This document shows, in pieces, positions 43,983 through 52,554 of a stretch of 64,000 nt of DNA. The stretch lies in NCBI GenBank assembly GCA_050746125.1, contig JBOGKX010000012.1, positions 31,604 to 95,603 on the forward strand, in the 5' to 3' direction. Position 1 is the stretch's first letter; every line of letters begins with the position of its first letter. Origin of the DNA: JAJPKR01 sp050746125 (GTDB taxonomy: Bacteria; Acidobacteriota; Terriglobia; Terriglobales; SCQP01). The notes below the pieces were generated by a model. It was given only the letters and a program-made list of their open reading frames with translations. It ran no database searches and was not told the origin of the DNA. The position numbers were made by a program, and so were the translations under genes.

Positions 43983-44618
43983 TTACTGGGCCGGGCTGGG
44001 AACGCAGTTGTCGCACTTGGTCACCTGATGCACGATGATCCCAGTGACTACTGCGGCGGCTGCCGCCACGCCGATCGTTACCGGCAGCGGAACGGTCGTG
44101 CCGCTAGATCCAACGGCCGGGGCCGGAGTGCCTTGATCCTGGAAGCGGATCGCCTCGCCGGCGTTAACAGTGTAAGTCTTGCTCAATCCTTCCACTTTCA
44201 CGCTGCCGGCAATCGCCTGGACATAAACGGGTCCATTAAGCGCCGTCACCGCAAAGCGGGCGTTGGAAGACGTGGGAACCACGGTCGCGGTGTGGAGGGC
44301 CACTGGCAAACTGCCGGAAACCTTCACCATGCCGTAGCTCAGGCGTACCTGGTTGACATCGGCTTTGCGCTCGAACGCGAAATGCGTCTTGGCGGCCGCA
44401 ATCAGCGAACCACCAGGAAGCACCATGCGAGCACTTCCATCCTGGCTTACGACAACCGAGTCACCGGTCACGATCGCTGAACCCGCAACGATGGGCTGGC
44501 CATTGACATCGACCGTCCCCGCCATTGGGCTCAGCATCGCGCCGTCGGTTCCCAGCAAGGGAAGGCAAGCCATTAAGCCCACCAAAACCGATGCGAGCAG
44601 CGAACGGGAAACTTTCAT
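43983..44618 (-). CDS. FecR-like exported protein
   Basis: 211 residues with a signal peptide (MKVSRSLLASVLVGLMAC) and a FecR-type beta-solenoid region (DGSARMVLPGGSLIAAA, GMVKVSG, VYVQAIAGSVKVEG, VNAGEAIRFQ). A hydrophobic helix near the C-terminus (PLPVTIGVAAAAAVVTG) anchors it in a membrane, followed by CDNC. It lacks the sigma-interacting N-terminal part of true FecR, so it is probably a structural or regulatory exported protein. The ATG at 44618 follows a strong Shine-Dalgarno (GAGGAGGTAGGTGA). It is monocistronic and ends in a terminator. Confidence 0.72.
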   Translation of the reverse strand: MKVSRSLLASVLVGLMACLPLLGTDGAMLSPMAGTVDVNGQPIVAGSAIVTGDSVVVSQDGSARMVLPGGSLIAAAKTHFAFERKADVNQVRLSYGMVKVSGSLPVALHTATVVPTSSNARFAVTALNGPVYVQAIAGSVKVEGLSKTYTVNAGEAIRFQDQGTPAPAVGSSGTTVPLPVTIGVAAAAAVVTGIIVHQVTKCDNCVPSPAQ

Positions 44619-45048
44619 TCACCTACCTCCTCGTGATCAAACGGGCAGAAGTCACACAATACTTCGCCGACAATTAAACCACCCTCGTCCATCCCGAATC
44701 AAGCAAAATGTCGCCCAAAACCGTTTGTGAGGTGCCGGTGCAGTTACCAAAAAGTCATGGGCGGAAGCCCCGCCGAGACATGGCTGGGGCTCTAAAATCT
44801 CCCGCCCGGTGCTGGATCGCTGCCGTTCCCTGCGGGATGTCACCGCCCTTCTGTATGCCCGCCTGTACCTCGGGTCAGTTTGCAAGCGGATGCTGTCCGC
44901 GGCGTGATCAGGAGAAGGCCGGCGGGAGTGGGCCTTGGTTATCTCAAGGTCGAGACCGAACCGCAGAACGCCCCAACCGGTTCGGCGCAAGTTCAATTCG
45001 GTCCCGCCGCTCCGCTGCCGGCCTATACAATCGCTCATTGGCATTCCC
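44619..45048. other. 430-bp intergenic region between divergent genes
   Basis: It separates the FecR-like gene from the flavin reductase gene. No RNA gene was recognised. A perfect 8-bp inverted repeat, CCGAACCG (44956-44963) and CGGTTCGG (44978-44985) with a 14-bp spacer, lies about 64 bp before the reductase ATG and could be an operator or a leader hairpin. TACAAT at 45026-45031 may be a -10 box without a good -35. Open frames here have atypical composition and no start signal. Confidence 0.45.
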
Positions 45049-45807
45049 ATGCTTGACCTCGGCAAATACTGGCGTGGTGAAATCACCGCACGTCGCGATC
45101 TGAGCGACGATTTGTGGACCGCGCGCCTCCGCTTGCCGGCGCCCTTTCCCTTCCGGCCCGGACAGTACGCCACTTTGGCGCTGGAGGATGAAGAAGGCGT
45201 GCACGAGCGGCCCTACTCGATCGTTTCGAGCCCCCTCGAAAAAGAGTTGGAATTCTTCTTCGAGTTGGTCCCGCAGGGGGAGTTGACGCCGCGCCTGCAT
45301 CGCCTCCAGCCTGGCGACCCGATCTGGGTGCGCAAAGCCGCCAAAGGGCTGTTTCAATGGGACCGCAAGAGCGGCCGCGGCCGGCATCTGATGGTTTGTA
45401 CGGTTACCGGCCTGGCGCCGTTCATGAGCATGTTGCGCACCTTCGCGGCCGATCCCAGCCAGCGCCCACCTGGGCATCGCGGCCTGCTGTTGGCGGCGGC
45501 GAGCCGATCCTGGGAGTTCGGTTATCGCGCCGAAGCCTTGGAATTGGCGCAAACACTGCCTGACTTGCAGGCGGTCTTTTCCATCTCTCGCCCTTGGGAA
45601 GATTCGCAATGGGGAGGCGAGCGCGGCCGCGCCGAGGACTTGCTGCGGAAATACGCGGACCAGGAAGGGTTCGGCGCCGGGATCACCACCGCTTATCTCT
45701 GCGGCCATCCCGGCATGATCGCCAACGCCAAGGATATCTTGAAGCGGGCCGGCTTCGACAAACAGGCAATTTACGAGGAAATCTACTGGATCCCCGCCAA
45801 GCCCTAA
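45049..45807 (+). CDS. Ferredoxin/flavodoxin-NADP reductase-type oxidoreductase
   Basis: 252-residue flavoprotein of the FNR superfamily. The FAD-binding RPYSIVSSP motif and the following FFFELVPQGELTPRL, the NAD(P) loop VTGLAPFMSML, and CGHPGMIANAKDIL are typical, and the protein ends in an aromatic-containing tail (EEIYWIPAKP). It should move electrons between NAD(P)H and ferredoxin or flavodoxin. ATG at 45049 starts the conserved domain directly. Downstream it is convergent with the DUF302 gene, two bases apart. Confidence 0.9.
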   Translation: MLDLGKYWRGEITARRDLSDDLWTARLRLPAPFPFRPGQYATLALEDEEGVHERPYSIVSSPLEKELEFFFELVPQGELTPRLHRLQPGDPIWVRKAAKGLFQWDRKSGRGRHLMVCTVTGLAPFMSMLRTFAADPSQRPPGHRGLLLAAASRSWEFGYRAEALELAQTLPDLQAVFSISRPWEDSQWGGERGRAEDLLRKYADQEGFGAGITTAYLCGHPGMIANAKDILKRAGFDKQAIYEEIYWIPAKP

Positions 45808-45808
45808 C

Positions 45809-46201
45809 CTAGGCCGCCGCTTCGTCTATTACTTCCCCCAATTCCCGCTCCAGCTGGCGCAGCACCGGTTCCAAATCGCCCCCGTCAAAGTGAGCCAGCA
45901 ACGCCGTCGGCTTGACCATGGCAAGATAAACCTGTCCTTGCCATTCGTATAGGCAGACCCGGCAGGGAAGCACGCCGGCTAGGGATAAGTTGCGGGAAAC
46001 GGCCTCGGCGGCGAGGCCCGGGCTGCTCAACTCGTAGACGCGGCAGGGAAATCCGAAGGCCACGCCGTGCTCGACCAGCGCTTGCCGCAGATCCAAGCAG
46101 CCGAAGATTGCGACCCGGTGCCGCGCGGCGGCGTCGCGCAAATCGGCGTCCACGGCGGCCAGGCTCTTACCTTCGACGATGACGGTCACTAGGTCGGACA
46201 T
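45809..46201 (-). CDS. DUF302-family protein
   Basis: 130-residue soluble protein. The segment HGVAFGFPCRVYELSSPG with LPCRVCLYEWQGQVYLAMVKPT matches the DUF302 pattern (PCRV, a conserved glycine and a VK/RP end). Cysteines in FGC, FPCR and LPCRVC are conspicuous. Family function is unsettled; members are induced by or fused to stress- or sulfur-related proteins. It starts at ATG 46201. sdhB ends 123 bp upstream on the same strand. Confidence 0.72.
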   Translation of the reverse strand: MSDLVTVIVEGKSLAAVDADLRDAAARHRVAIFGCLDLRQALVEHGVAFGFPCRVYELSSPGLAAEAVSRNLSLAGVLPCRVCLYEWQGQVYLAMVKPTALLAHFDGGDLEPVLRQLERELGEVIDEAAA

Positions 46202-46324
46202 GATTCGTTCGTGGGCGCCATGCTGCCCCCGATCATGGCACATTCGCCTGCCAATGACTTGCCCGCGGGTGGCGAAGTTGGTCCCGCCAGCGCATCGCCG
46301 CCGGCGCGCGGTCGAGAGGCGCCG

Positions 46325-47146
46325 TCAATCGGAGTTGCCGTCGGAGCGGGGAAGCGCCGGCTCCGGCTCCGGCTCCGGCGATGGGTTGCGGGGTGCGGAT
46401 TTCGGCCGCGGCCGGAACACCCGAAATAGACGCTGCAGCGGATCGTAGAACTCGTCCACCACCCGCTCTTTCAAGGGGATGATCGCGTTGTCGGTGATCT
46501 TGATGCCTTCCGGGCAGACCTTGGTACAGCATTTGGTGATGTTGCAGTATCCCAATCCGCCGGGGCCGCGCAGATCGGCCGTCCGATTCTCGACGTCGAG
46601 GGGGTGCATTTCCAGCGCCGCTACGTGAACGTAGAAACGCGGACCAATGTACTGGCGGTACATTTCGTGCTCGCGCAATACGTGGCAGACGTCTTGGCAC
46701 AGATAACACTCGATGCACTTGCGGAACTCTTGCACCCGATCCACGTCTCTTTGGTCCATGCGCCAGGTGCCGTCGGGCGCGTCGGGGGAACGCGGCTTGA
46801 AGGGCTTGATGCGCTTCTTCACCTCGTAATTCCACGAAAGATCCGTCACCAGGTCGCGCACCAGCGGAAAGGTGCGCAGCGGCTCGATCGTTATCGGCTG
46901 CTCGAGCGGCAGAGAGCTCAGCCGCGTCATGCACATCAGCTTGGGCTGGCCGTTGATTTCGGCCGAGCAAGAGCCGCATTTGCCCGCCTTGCAGTTCCAG
47001 CGCACCGCCAAGTCGTTGGCCTGCTCGGCTTGAATTTGATGCACGGCGTCGAGCACCACCATGCCTTCGCCCACGGCCGTGCGGAACTCCTGAAAGCCGC
47101 CCTGCTGGGCATCGCCGCGCCAAATGCGGAAGACCGCGTTAGCCAT
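46325..47146 (-). CDS. sdhB: Succinate dehydrogenase iron-sulfur subunit (Sdh1 type)
   Basis: 273-residue electron-transfer subunit of a succinate:quinone reductase. [2Fe-2S] ligands are Cys52, 57, 60 and 72 (NCKAGKCGSC...MC). The second domain has C144-x2-C-x2-C-x3-C154 and C201, C206/C207, C211 for [4Fe-4S] and [3Fe-4S] clusters. The ATG immediately follows the sdhA TAG with no gap. The C-terminus is a repetitive Pro-Glu tail. Gene order sdhC-sdhA-sdhB matches mycobacterial Sdh1 rather than enterobacterial sdhCDAB. Confidence 0.94.
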   Translation of the reverse strand: MANAVFRIWRGDAQQGGFQEFRTAVGEGMVVLDAVHQIQAEQANDLAVRWNCKAGKCGSCSAEINGQPKLMCMTRLSSLPLEQPITIEPLRTFPLVRDLVTDLSWNYEVKKRIKPFKPRSPDAPDGTWRMDQRDVDRVQEFRKCIECYLCQDVCHVLREHEMYRQYIGPRFYVHVAALEMHPLDVENRTADLRGPGGLGYCNITKCCTKVCPEGIKITDNAIIPLKERVVDEFYDPLQRLFRVFRPRPKSAPRNPSPEPEPEPALPRSDGNSD

Positions 47147-48967
47147 CTACTTCATCTCCTCGATGATCTGCCGCAACTCGGCCGGGATCTCCCGCCGCGG
47201 CTCGCGGCGAAATTGCATCTTGCCGTCGGAGCCTTGGGCGATGATGCTGTTGTAGAGTCCTTGGCTGTCGTCCTTGCTGGGATAATCGTCGCGAAAGTGC
47301 GCGCCGCGGCTCTCCTTGCGCGCCTCCGCCGCCGTCGCCACCGCCTCGGCCACGATCAGCAGGTTGTGCAAGTCCAGGGCGGTGTGCCAGCCCGGGTTAT
47401 AGGCGCGATTGCCGTTGACGGCCACGTTCGCGGCGCGGCGCCGCAGTGCGGCGATCGCTTGCCGCGCGTTTTGCAGCTCGCTCTCGGTGCGCACGATGCC
47501 CGCGTCGCTCTGCATCAGCTCCTGCAATGCCTGTTGCACCTGGAACGGCCCCTCCCCGCCACTGCGGGCGAAGGGGGCCAGCGCCTCTTGCGCCGCCTGC
47601 TCGGCCTGCGCCGCGAGGTCGCCAGCCGGCGCGTTGGCGCCAGCGCTGGCGGCGAAACGCGCTGCGGCGTCGCCGGCGCGCTTGCCGAAGACCAGCAAGT
47701 CGCTGAGCGAGTTGCCGCCCAGCCGGTTGGCGCCATGGAGGCCGGCCGCGCACTCGCCGGCGGCGAACAGCCCCGGCACCGTGGACATCTGCGACTCGGC
47801 GTCCACGCGGATGCCTCCCATCATGTAATGCATGGTCGGCCCGATCTCCATCGGCTGCGCAGTGATATCGACGTCGGCCAGTTGTTTGAATTGGTGATAC
47901 ATGCTGGGCAGCTTGCGCTTAATGTGCTCGCCCGAGTTGGGAAGCTTTTCCTTGATCCAACTGATGTCGAGAAATACGCCGCTATGCGGGCTGCCTCGCC
48001 CCGCCTTGACCTCGCGCACGATCATGCGCGCCACGTGATCGCGGGTCAGCAGCTCCGGCGGGCGGCGCGCGTCCTTATCGCCCTGGGTGTAGCGCCAGCC
48101 TTCATCCGGGCTGTCGGCGGTCTGGTTTTGATAGAGCGGCGGAATATTGTCGAACATGAAGCGCCGCCCCTCGCTGTTTTTCAGTACGCCCCCTTCGCCC
48201 CGCACCCCTTCAGTGACCAGCAAGCCGCGCACGCTGGGCGGCCACACCATGCCCGTGGGATGGAACTGCACGAACTCCATATCCATGAGTTCCGCCCCGG
48301 CGCGGTACGCCAGCCCCAAGCCGTCGCCGGTGTATTCCCAACTGTTGCTGGTGATCTTGTAGGCGCGGCCGATGCCGCCCGTCGCGAGCACCACCGCCCC
48401 GGCGCGAAAGAGCAAAAAGCCTCCCTTCTCGCGTTCGTACCCGAAGGCGCCGACCACCCGCCCGCCGGAGCGCAGCAGGGTGATCAGGGTGCACTCCATG
48501 TGCGCGACGATGTCTTGCTGGATGCCGCGGTCTTGCAGCGTGCGGATCATCTCCAGCCCCGTGCGATCGCCCACGTGGGCCAGGCGGGGATACCGGTGGC
48601 CGCCGAAGTTGCGTTGCAGGATGCGGCCGTCGGCGGTGCGATCGAAAAGCGCTCCCCAAGCCTCCAGCTCGCGCACCCGCGCCGGAGCTTCCTTGGCATG
48701 CAGCTCGGCCATGCGCCAGTTGTTCAAATAGGCGCCGCCGCGCATGGTGTCGGAAAAGTGCACGCGCCAGTTGTCGCGGTCGTCCACGTTGCCTAGCGCC
48801 GCCGCCGCGCCGCCTTCGGCCATCACCGTGTGCGCTTTGCCTAGCAGCGACTTGCAAATTAAGCCCACGCGGGCCCCCTGGGCGGCGGCGGCGATGGCCG
48901 CGCGCAAGCCGGCGCCTCCGGCCCCCACCACCAGCACGTCGTAGGAATGCGTCTCCGCTTGCGCCAT
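47147..48967 (-). CDS. sdhA: Succinate dehydrogenase/fumarate reductase flavoprotein subunit
   Basis: 606-residue FAD-binding catalytic subunit oxidising succinate to fumarate. The Rossmann loop VVGAGGAGLRAA (11-22), KAHTVMAEGGAAAAL with the histidine that covalently holds FAD, QFHPTGMV, and GGNSLSDLLVFGKRAG are all intact. ATG at 48967 overlaps the sdhC TAA by one base. The C-terminus ends in EIPAELRQIIEEMK. Like sdhC, it begins MAQAE, possibly a reflection of a shared translation-start context. Confidence 0.96.
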   Translation of the reverse strand: MAQAETHSYDVLVVGAGGAGLRAAIAAAAQGARVGLICKSLLGKAHTVMAEGGAAAALGNVDDRDNWRVHFSDTMRGGAYLNNWRMAELHAKEAPARVRELEAWGALFDRTADGRILQRNFGGHRYPRLAHVGDRTGLEMIRTLQDRGIQQDIVAHMECTLITLLRSGGRVVGAFGYEREKGGFLLFRAGAVVLATGGIGRAYKITSNSWEYTGDGLGLAYRAGAELMDMEFVQFHPTGMVWPPSVRGLLVTEGVRGEGGVLKNSEGRRFMFDNIPPLYQNQTADSPDEGWRYTQGDKDARRPPELLTRDHVARMIVREVKAGRGSPHSGVFLDISWIKEKLPNSGEHIKRKLPSMYHQFKQLADVDITAQPMEIGPTMHYMMGGIRVDAESQMSTVPGLFAAGECAAGLHGANRLGGNSLSDLLVFGKRAGDAAARFAASAGANAPAGDLAAQAEQAAQEALAPFARSGGEGPFQVQQALQELMQSDAGIVRTESELQNARQAIAALRRRAANVAVNGNRAYNPGWHTALDLHNLLIVAEAVATAAEARKESRGAHFRDDYPSKDDSQGLYNSIIAQGSDGKMQFRREPRREIPAELRQIIEEMK

Positions 48968-49770
48968 TAGAAGATCCTCCAGTCGCGGATCAGCCCCATG
49001 GCGCAAATGCGCACGTAGAAATCGGCGAAAGCCACCCAGAACAAACTCATCCAAGCCCACATCATGTGCCGGCGATTCAGACAGCTGGCGCAGTCGTACA
49101 ATTTGGCGCGCGTGGGCATGGCGGAAAGATGGTCGCGGCCGCCGGCCAGCAAGTGGCGCAAGGAATGGCAGCCCAGCGTGTAGCCGGTCAGCAACGCCCA
49201 GTTGACGAATAGCACCAGCGATCCCAGCCCCAAGCCCCACACAACGTGGCCGGGATGAGCCACATCCGGCCAGCGCAGCGAGCGCACGAAATCGTAGAAA
49301 AGGTCCACGAGGAAAAGTAGGGCCAGGTACATGAAGTAGCGGTGGATGTTCTGCCAGATGAGCGGAAACCGCCGCTCGCCCCAATACGTCTTGCGTGGTT
49401 CCCGCACCGTGCAATTGGGCGGATCGGCCCAAAACGCCTTGTAGTAGGCGCCGCGATAGTAGTAGCAGGTGACACGAAAGCCGCCCGGCGCCCAGAGGAT
49501 CACCAGCGCTGGCGAGAACACCAGCCAGCCCGGCCACCACGCCGGCTGCGGTCCGAACCAGCTATGCGGGCCGAAAACCAGCGGCGAATAGAGCGGCGAA
49601 AGGTAAGGGCCCCAGGCGTAGTTGACGCCTTGGAACGCCGCCCAGGTGGCATATACGATGAAGGCTCCGAGGCCGAGGAAAACCACCGTGGGCTGCAGCC
49701 ACCATGCGTCGCGACGCATGGTCGGGACGGCAGGCCTCGGGTTTAAGATGGGAATTTCAGCTTGGGCCAT
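48967..49770 (-). CDS. sdhC: Succinate dehydrogenase membrane anchor, mycobacterial Sdh1-like
   Basis: 267-residue polytopic subunit with about five helices, larger than classical SdhC or SdhD, and the only anchor encoded. Cys/His groups are striking: Cys201-His202 and His206 (LGCHSLRH) and Cys227, Cys230 and His235 (DCASCLNRRH). In mycobacterial Sdh1 a membrane-embedded Rieske-type [2Fe-2S] cluster has been reported; these residues are the likely equivalents here. NIHRYFMY could serve a quinone site. The gene starts 120 bp after rrf2, so the sdh operon may be reached by suf transcripts or have its own promoter. Confidence 0.85.
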   Translation of the reverse strand: MAQAEIPILNPRPAVPTMRRDAWWLQPTVVFLGLGAFIVYATWAAFQGVNYAWGPYLSPLYSPLVFGPHSWFGPQPAWWPGWLVFSPALVILWAPGGFRVTCYYYRGAYYKAFWADPPNCTVREPRKTYWGERRFPLIWQNIHRYFMYLALLFLVDLFYDFVRSLRWPDVAHPGHVVWGLGLGSLVLFVNWALLTGYTLGCHSLRHLLAGGRDHLSAMPTRAKLYDCASCLNRRHMMWAWMSLFWVAFADFYVRICAMGLIRDWRIF

Positions 49771-49890
49771 TTAAGGGTTGCCGAGCAGGCCGCCATGGGA
49801 GCGGCGCAGACGAAGACGAGGCAACCTTTCACGATACTGAACCCTAGGACTCGTGGCAAGCGAGCCCCGGTGCGCGAATGCTCCGCCGCA

Positions 49891-50382
49891 TCAGCCCCGC
49901 GGGGGGGCGCCGGGCTGGGTGCTCATCGGCACTTGCACCAAGCGGTTCGTGAGGTCGCCAACCTCCTGCTCGTGGCCGAGCAGATCGTGCAAAGTGGTGC
50001 GCGTCAGCACCCGGTCCACGGCCGACTGCACGGTGCGCCAGAGCGAGCGCAGCGAGCAATCGATCGAGTGCGTGCAAACCAGTTCCTCGCCGGCATGGCG
50101 CTCGCAAAACTCCGGGTCGAAGAGCCGCCCGCCCAGCACCGCCAGCGCCTCGGCCACCACGATCTGGTCCGCCGGCCGGGCCAGCACGTAGCCGCCGGCC
50201 TGTCCGCGCGCGCTGCGCGCCAATTGCCCACGGCGCAGCACGCGCAGCAGCTTCGCCACGTAATGCGGCGAGATGCCCTCCAGGCGGCTAATTTCGGGGA
50301 TGGTCAGGCTGGCGCTGGGCGGCTGCATGCCCAGGCGCAGCAGGCAGCGCAAGCCGTATTCTTCCTGGGAGCTGAACTTCAT
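49891..50382 (-). CDS. Rrf2-family Fe-S-sensing transcription regulator
   Basis: 163-residue winged-helix regulator of the IscR/SufR group. The recognition helix is in ISPHYVAKLLRVLRRG, the wing follows (SARGQAGGYVLAR), and the cluster-binding region has Cys93, Cys103 and Cys109 (C-x9-C-x5-C), close to the C-x5-C-x5-C of IscR. ATG at 50382 overlaps the sufT TGA. As the last gene of the suf run and directly before sdhCAB, it probably controls Fe-S assembly and perhaps the sdh genes in response to cluster supply. Confidence 0.9.
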   Translation of the reverse strand: MKFSSQEEYGLRCLLRLGMQPPSASLTIPEISRLEGISPHYVAKLLRVLRRGQLARSARGQAGGYVLARPADQIVVAEALAVLGGRLFDPEFCERHAGEELVCTHSIDCSLRSLWRTVQSAVDRVLTRTTLHDLLGHEQEVGDLTNRLVQVPMSTQPGAPPRG

Positions 50383-50837
50383 AGCATGCCAAGCTGCAGC
50401 TTGGCCTCCTCCGACATCATGCCCGTGTTCCAGGGCGGGTCCCAAACCAATTCGAAATTTACGTCGCTGACCCCAGGGATGCCGCGCACCTTCCCTTCCA
50501 CCTCTCCCGGCAGATAGCCGGCCACTGGACAGTTGGGCGAGGTCAGCGTCATGCGTAGGTCCACTACGCCGTCGGGCTGCGCCTTGACCTCGTAGATCAG
50601 GCCGAGATCGTAAATGTTGACCGGAATTTCCGGATCGAAGCAGGTGCGCAGCGTCTCGATCACGAGCTCTTCCAGCCCGGCGATCTCCGGCTGGCGGGCG
50701 CGCCACTCGGCTTTGAGCCGCACCGCGTCCTCGCGCAGGCGCTTGGCCTCGGTCAGCCGCTCCGGCCCGCCTAAATCCTCCAATTCGGCGGCGCGGGCAT
50801 CCTTTTCGTTCGCCTGCGCCAGCAGTTCGTCGTCCAT
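50379..50837 (-). CDS. sufT: SufT/MIP18-family (DUF59) Fe-S maturation factor
   Basis: 152-residue DUF59 protein. FDPEIPVNIYDLGLIYEV, MTLTSPNCPVAGYLP with a conserved Cys, and WDPPWNTGMMSEEAK are the hallmarks of SufT. An N-terminal charged coiled-coil (about 1-50) is added to the core. SufT assists maturation of Fe-S proteins under high demand. It sits between sufU and rrf2 with overlapping ends. Confidence 0.92.
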   Translation of the reverse strand: MDDELLAQANEKDARAAELEDLGGPERLTEAKRLREDAVRLKAEWRARQPEIAGLEELVIETLRTCFDPEIPVNIYDLGLIYEVKAQPDGVVDLRMTLTSPNCPVAGYLPGEVEGKVRGIPGVSDVNFELVWDPPWNTGMMSEEAKLQLGML

Positions 50838-50841
50838 GGTG

Positions 50842-51294
50842 CTACTCCGTCGAAACCGGCGCGTCGGCGCCGTGCAGGGCGGCGGCGAAAGTGTGCCAAG
50901 CCAGGCTGGCGCATTTGACGCGCACGGGAAACTCCGAAACGCCGCTGAAGGCCGCCAGTTTGCCCAGTTCGTCGGGATCGCCGGCGGCGGTGAAGTCGCC
51001 CGTCACCAGGGCGTGAAAGCGGCGGAACAATTCCTCCGCCTCGGCTGCCGTCTTGCCCTTCAGCGCCTCGGTCAACAGCGAAGCCGAAGCGGTGGAGATG
51101 GCGCAGCCCGAACCCTCGAAGCGCAGGTCGCGCACCACGTTGTCCTCCAGGCGCACCCACAGCGTCAGCCGGTCGCCGCAAAGCCGATTGAAGCCCTCGG
51201 CGCGGCGGTTGGCGCCCGCCAGCGCGCCGAAGTTGCGCGGCCGCTTGGCGTGGTCCAGGATCAGCTCTTGATAAAGCCCCTCGAGTTCCGCCAT
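50842..51294 (-). CDS. sufU: SufU zinc-dependent sulfur-transfer protein
   Basis: 150-residue NifU_N/IscU-fold protein of the SufU group. Cys39, Asp41, Cys64 and Cys128 (NRLCGDR, GSGCAIS and VKCASLAW) match the Zn/sulfur-accepting residues of Bacillus SufU (Cys41, Asp43, Cys66, Cys128). It accepts persulfide sulfur from SufS and passes it to SufBCD. ATG at 51294 starts the conserved domain. It is flanked closely by sufS and sufT. Confidence 0.95.
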   Translation of the reverse strand: MAELEGLYQELILDHAKRPRNFGALAGANRRAEGFNRLCGDRLTLWVRLEDNVVRDLRFEGSGCAISTASASLLTEALKGKTAAEAEELFRRFHALVTGDFTAAGDPDELGKLAAFSGVSEFPVRVKCASLAWHTFAAALHGADAPVSTE

Positions 51295-51299
51295 GACGC

Positions 51300-52553
51300 T
51301 TACACCCGAAACATTGCTTGCACCCGGCCGATCCCCTCGGCCAGGGCGTCGATCTCCGCCCGCGTGTTGTAAAGAGCCAGCGAGGCGCGGGTAGTGGCGG
51401 GCACGCCGAAGCGCTCCATCACCGGCTGCGCGCAATGATGGCCGGCGCGCACCGCGATGCCGGCGGCGTCGAGCACGGTGCCGGCGTCGTGAGGATGCAC
51501 GCCCTCGACCACGAAACTGAAGACGCCGGCGCGGCGCCGCGTCGGGCCGATCAGCCGCACCCCGCGCAGGCGGCGGAAAACCGCCAGCCCGTACTCGGTC
51601 AGTTCGTGCTCGTAGGTGGCCACCGCGGCCATATCCAACGCCGTCAGGTACTCGACCGCCGCCCCCAGCCCAATGGCTCCGGCAACGTGCGGCGTGCCGG
51701 CCTCGAACTTATAGGGGAGATCGTTGTAGGTAGTCTTCTCGAACGTCACCGAGCGGATCATGTCGCCGCCGCCCTGGTAGGGCGGCATGGCGTCCAGCAG
51801 CTCGGCGCGGCCGTAGAGCACGCCGATGCCGGTAGGTCCGAAAAGCTTGTGCCCGCTGAAAGCGAAGAAGTCGCAGCCCAATTCGCGCACGTCGATCGGC
51901 AGATGCGGCGCCGACTGCGCTCCGTCCACCACCAGCACCGCGCCCCGCTCGTGGGCGCGGCGAGCAAACTCGGCCACCGGGTTGATCGTGCCCAGCGCAT
52001 TCGAAATATGGGCGGCGGCGACGATCTTGGTGCGTGGGCTCAGGCGGCGCTCGAACTCGTCCAGCGGCACCTCACCGCGATCGTCAATCGGCGCGACCAC
52101 CAGCCGTGCCCCGCTCCGCTCGCAGAGCAGTTGCCAGGGAACGATGTTGGAGTGGTGCTCGAGTCCGGTAATCAGCACTTCGTCGCCGGCCCGCAACCGC
52201 TGACCATAGCTGGCGGCGACCAGATTGATCGAGTCCGTGGTGCCGCGGGTGAAGACGATCTCGCTCTCGCTGCCCGCGCCGATGAAGTCCCGCACGCGCC
52301 GCCGCGCCCCCTCGTAGGCCGCGGTCGCCCGCTCGCTCAGCTGGTGGGCGCTGCGATGGATGTTCGCGCAGTCTTCGCGATAGTACCGCTCCAGCGCCGC
52401 CAGCACCGCGCGCGGCTTCTGCGCCGTGGCGGCGCTGTCGAGATAGACCAGCGGATGCCCATTCACCCGTTGCGCCAAGCCCGGAAACTCGGCGCGCACC
52501 GCTTCCACGTCGAAAGCGGCGGCGGCGGGGGCGTTTTCGGCCAAGGGGCGCAT
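51300..52553 (-). CDS. sufS: Cysteine desulfurase SufS
   Basis: 417-residue PLP enzyme that extracts sulfur from cysteine as a protein persulfide. The PLP lysine is in FFAFSGHKLFGPTGIG, the catalytic cysteine in AVRAGHHCAQPVM, and the N-terminal YLDSAATAQKP and LEHHSNIVPWQ are group II (SufS) motifs. ATG at 52553, after GAGG, is preferred to ATG 52568, which has its Shine-Dalgarno too close and overlaps sufD by 14 bases. Confidence 0.96.
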   Translation of the reverse strand: MRPLAENAPAAAAFDVEAVRAEFPGLAQRVNGHPLVYLDSAATAQKPRAVLAALERYYREDCANIHRSAHQLSERATAAYEGARRRVRDFIGAGSESEIVFTRGTTDSINLVAASYGQRLRAGDEVLITGLEHHSNIVPWQLLCERSGARLVVAPIDDRGEVPLDEFERRLSPRTKIVAAAHISNALGTINPVAEFARRAHERGAVLVVDGAQSAPHLPIDVRELGCDFFAFSGHKLFGPTGIGVLYGRAELLDAMPPYQGGGDMIRSVTFEKTTYNDLPYKFEAGTPHVAGAIGLGAAVEYLTALDMAAVATYEHELTEYGLAVFRRLRGVRLIGPTRRRAGVFSFVVEGVHPHDAGTVLDAAGIAVRAGHHCAQPVMERFGVPATTRASLALYNTRAEIDALAEGIGRVQAMFRV

Positions 52554-52554
52554 C

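Noticed and set aside
44652..45173. Open frame on the minus strand across the intergenic region
   Set aside because: It runs into the flavin reductase gene on the other strand, has no start signal and Arg-rich composition typical of non-coding GC-rich frames.
46604..48796. Very long open frame on the plus strand opposite sdhA/sdhB
   Set aside because: It is antisense to strongly conserved subunits, has no recognisable domain and arises from GC-rich codon bias.
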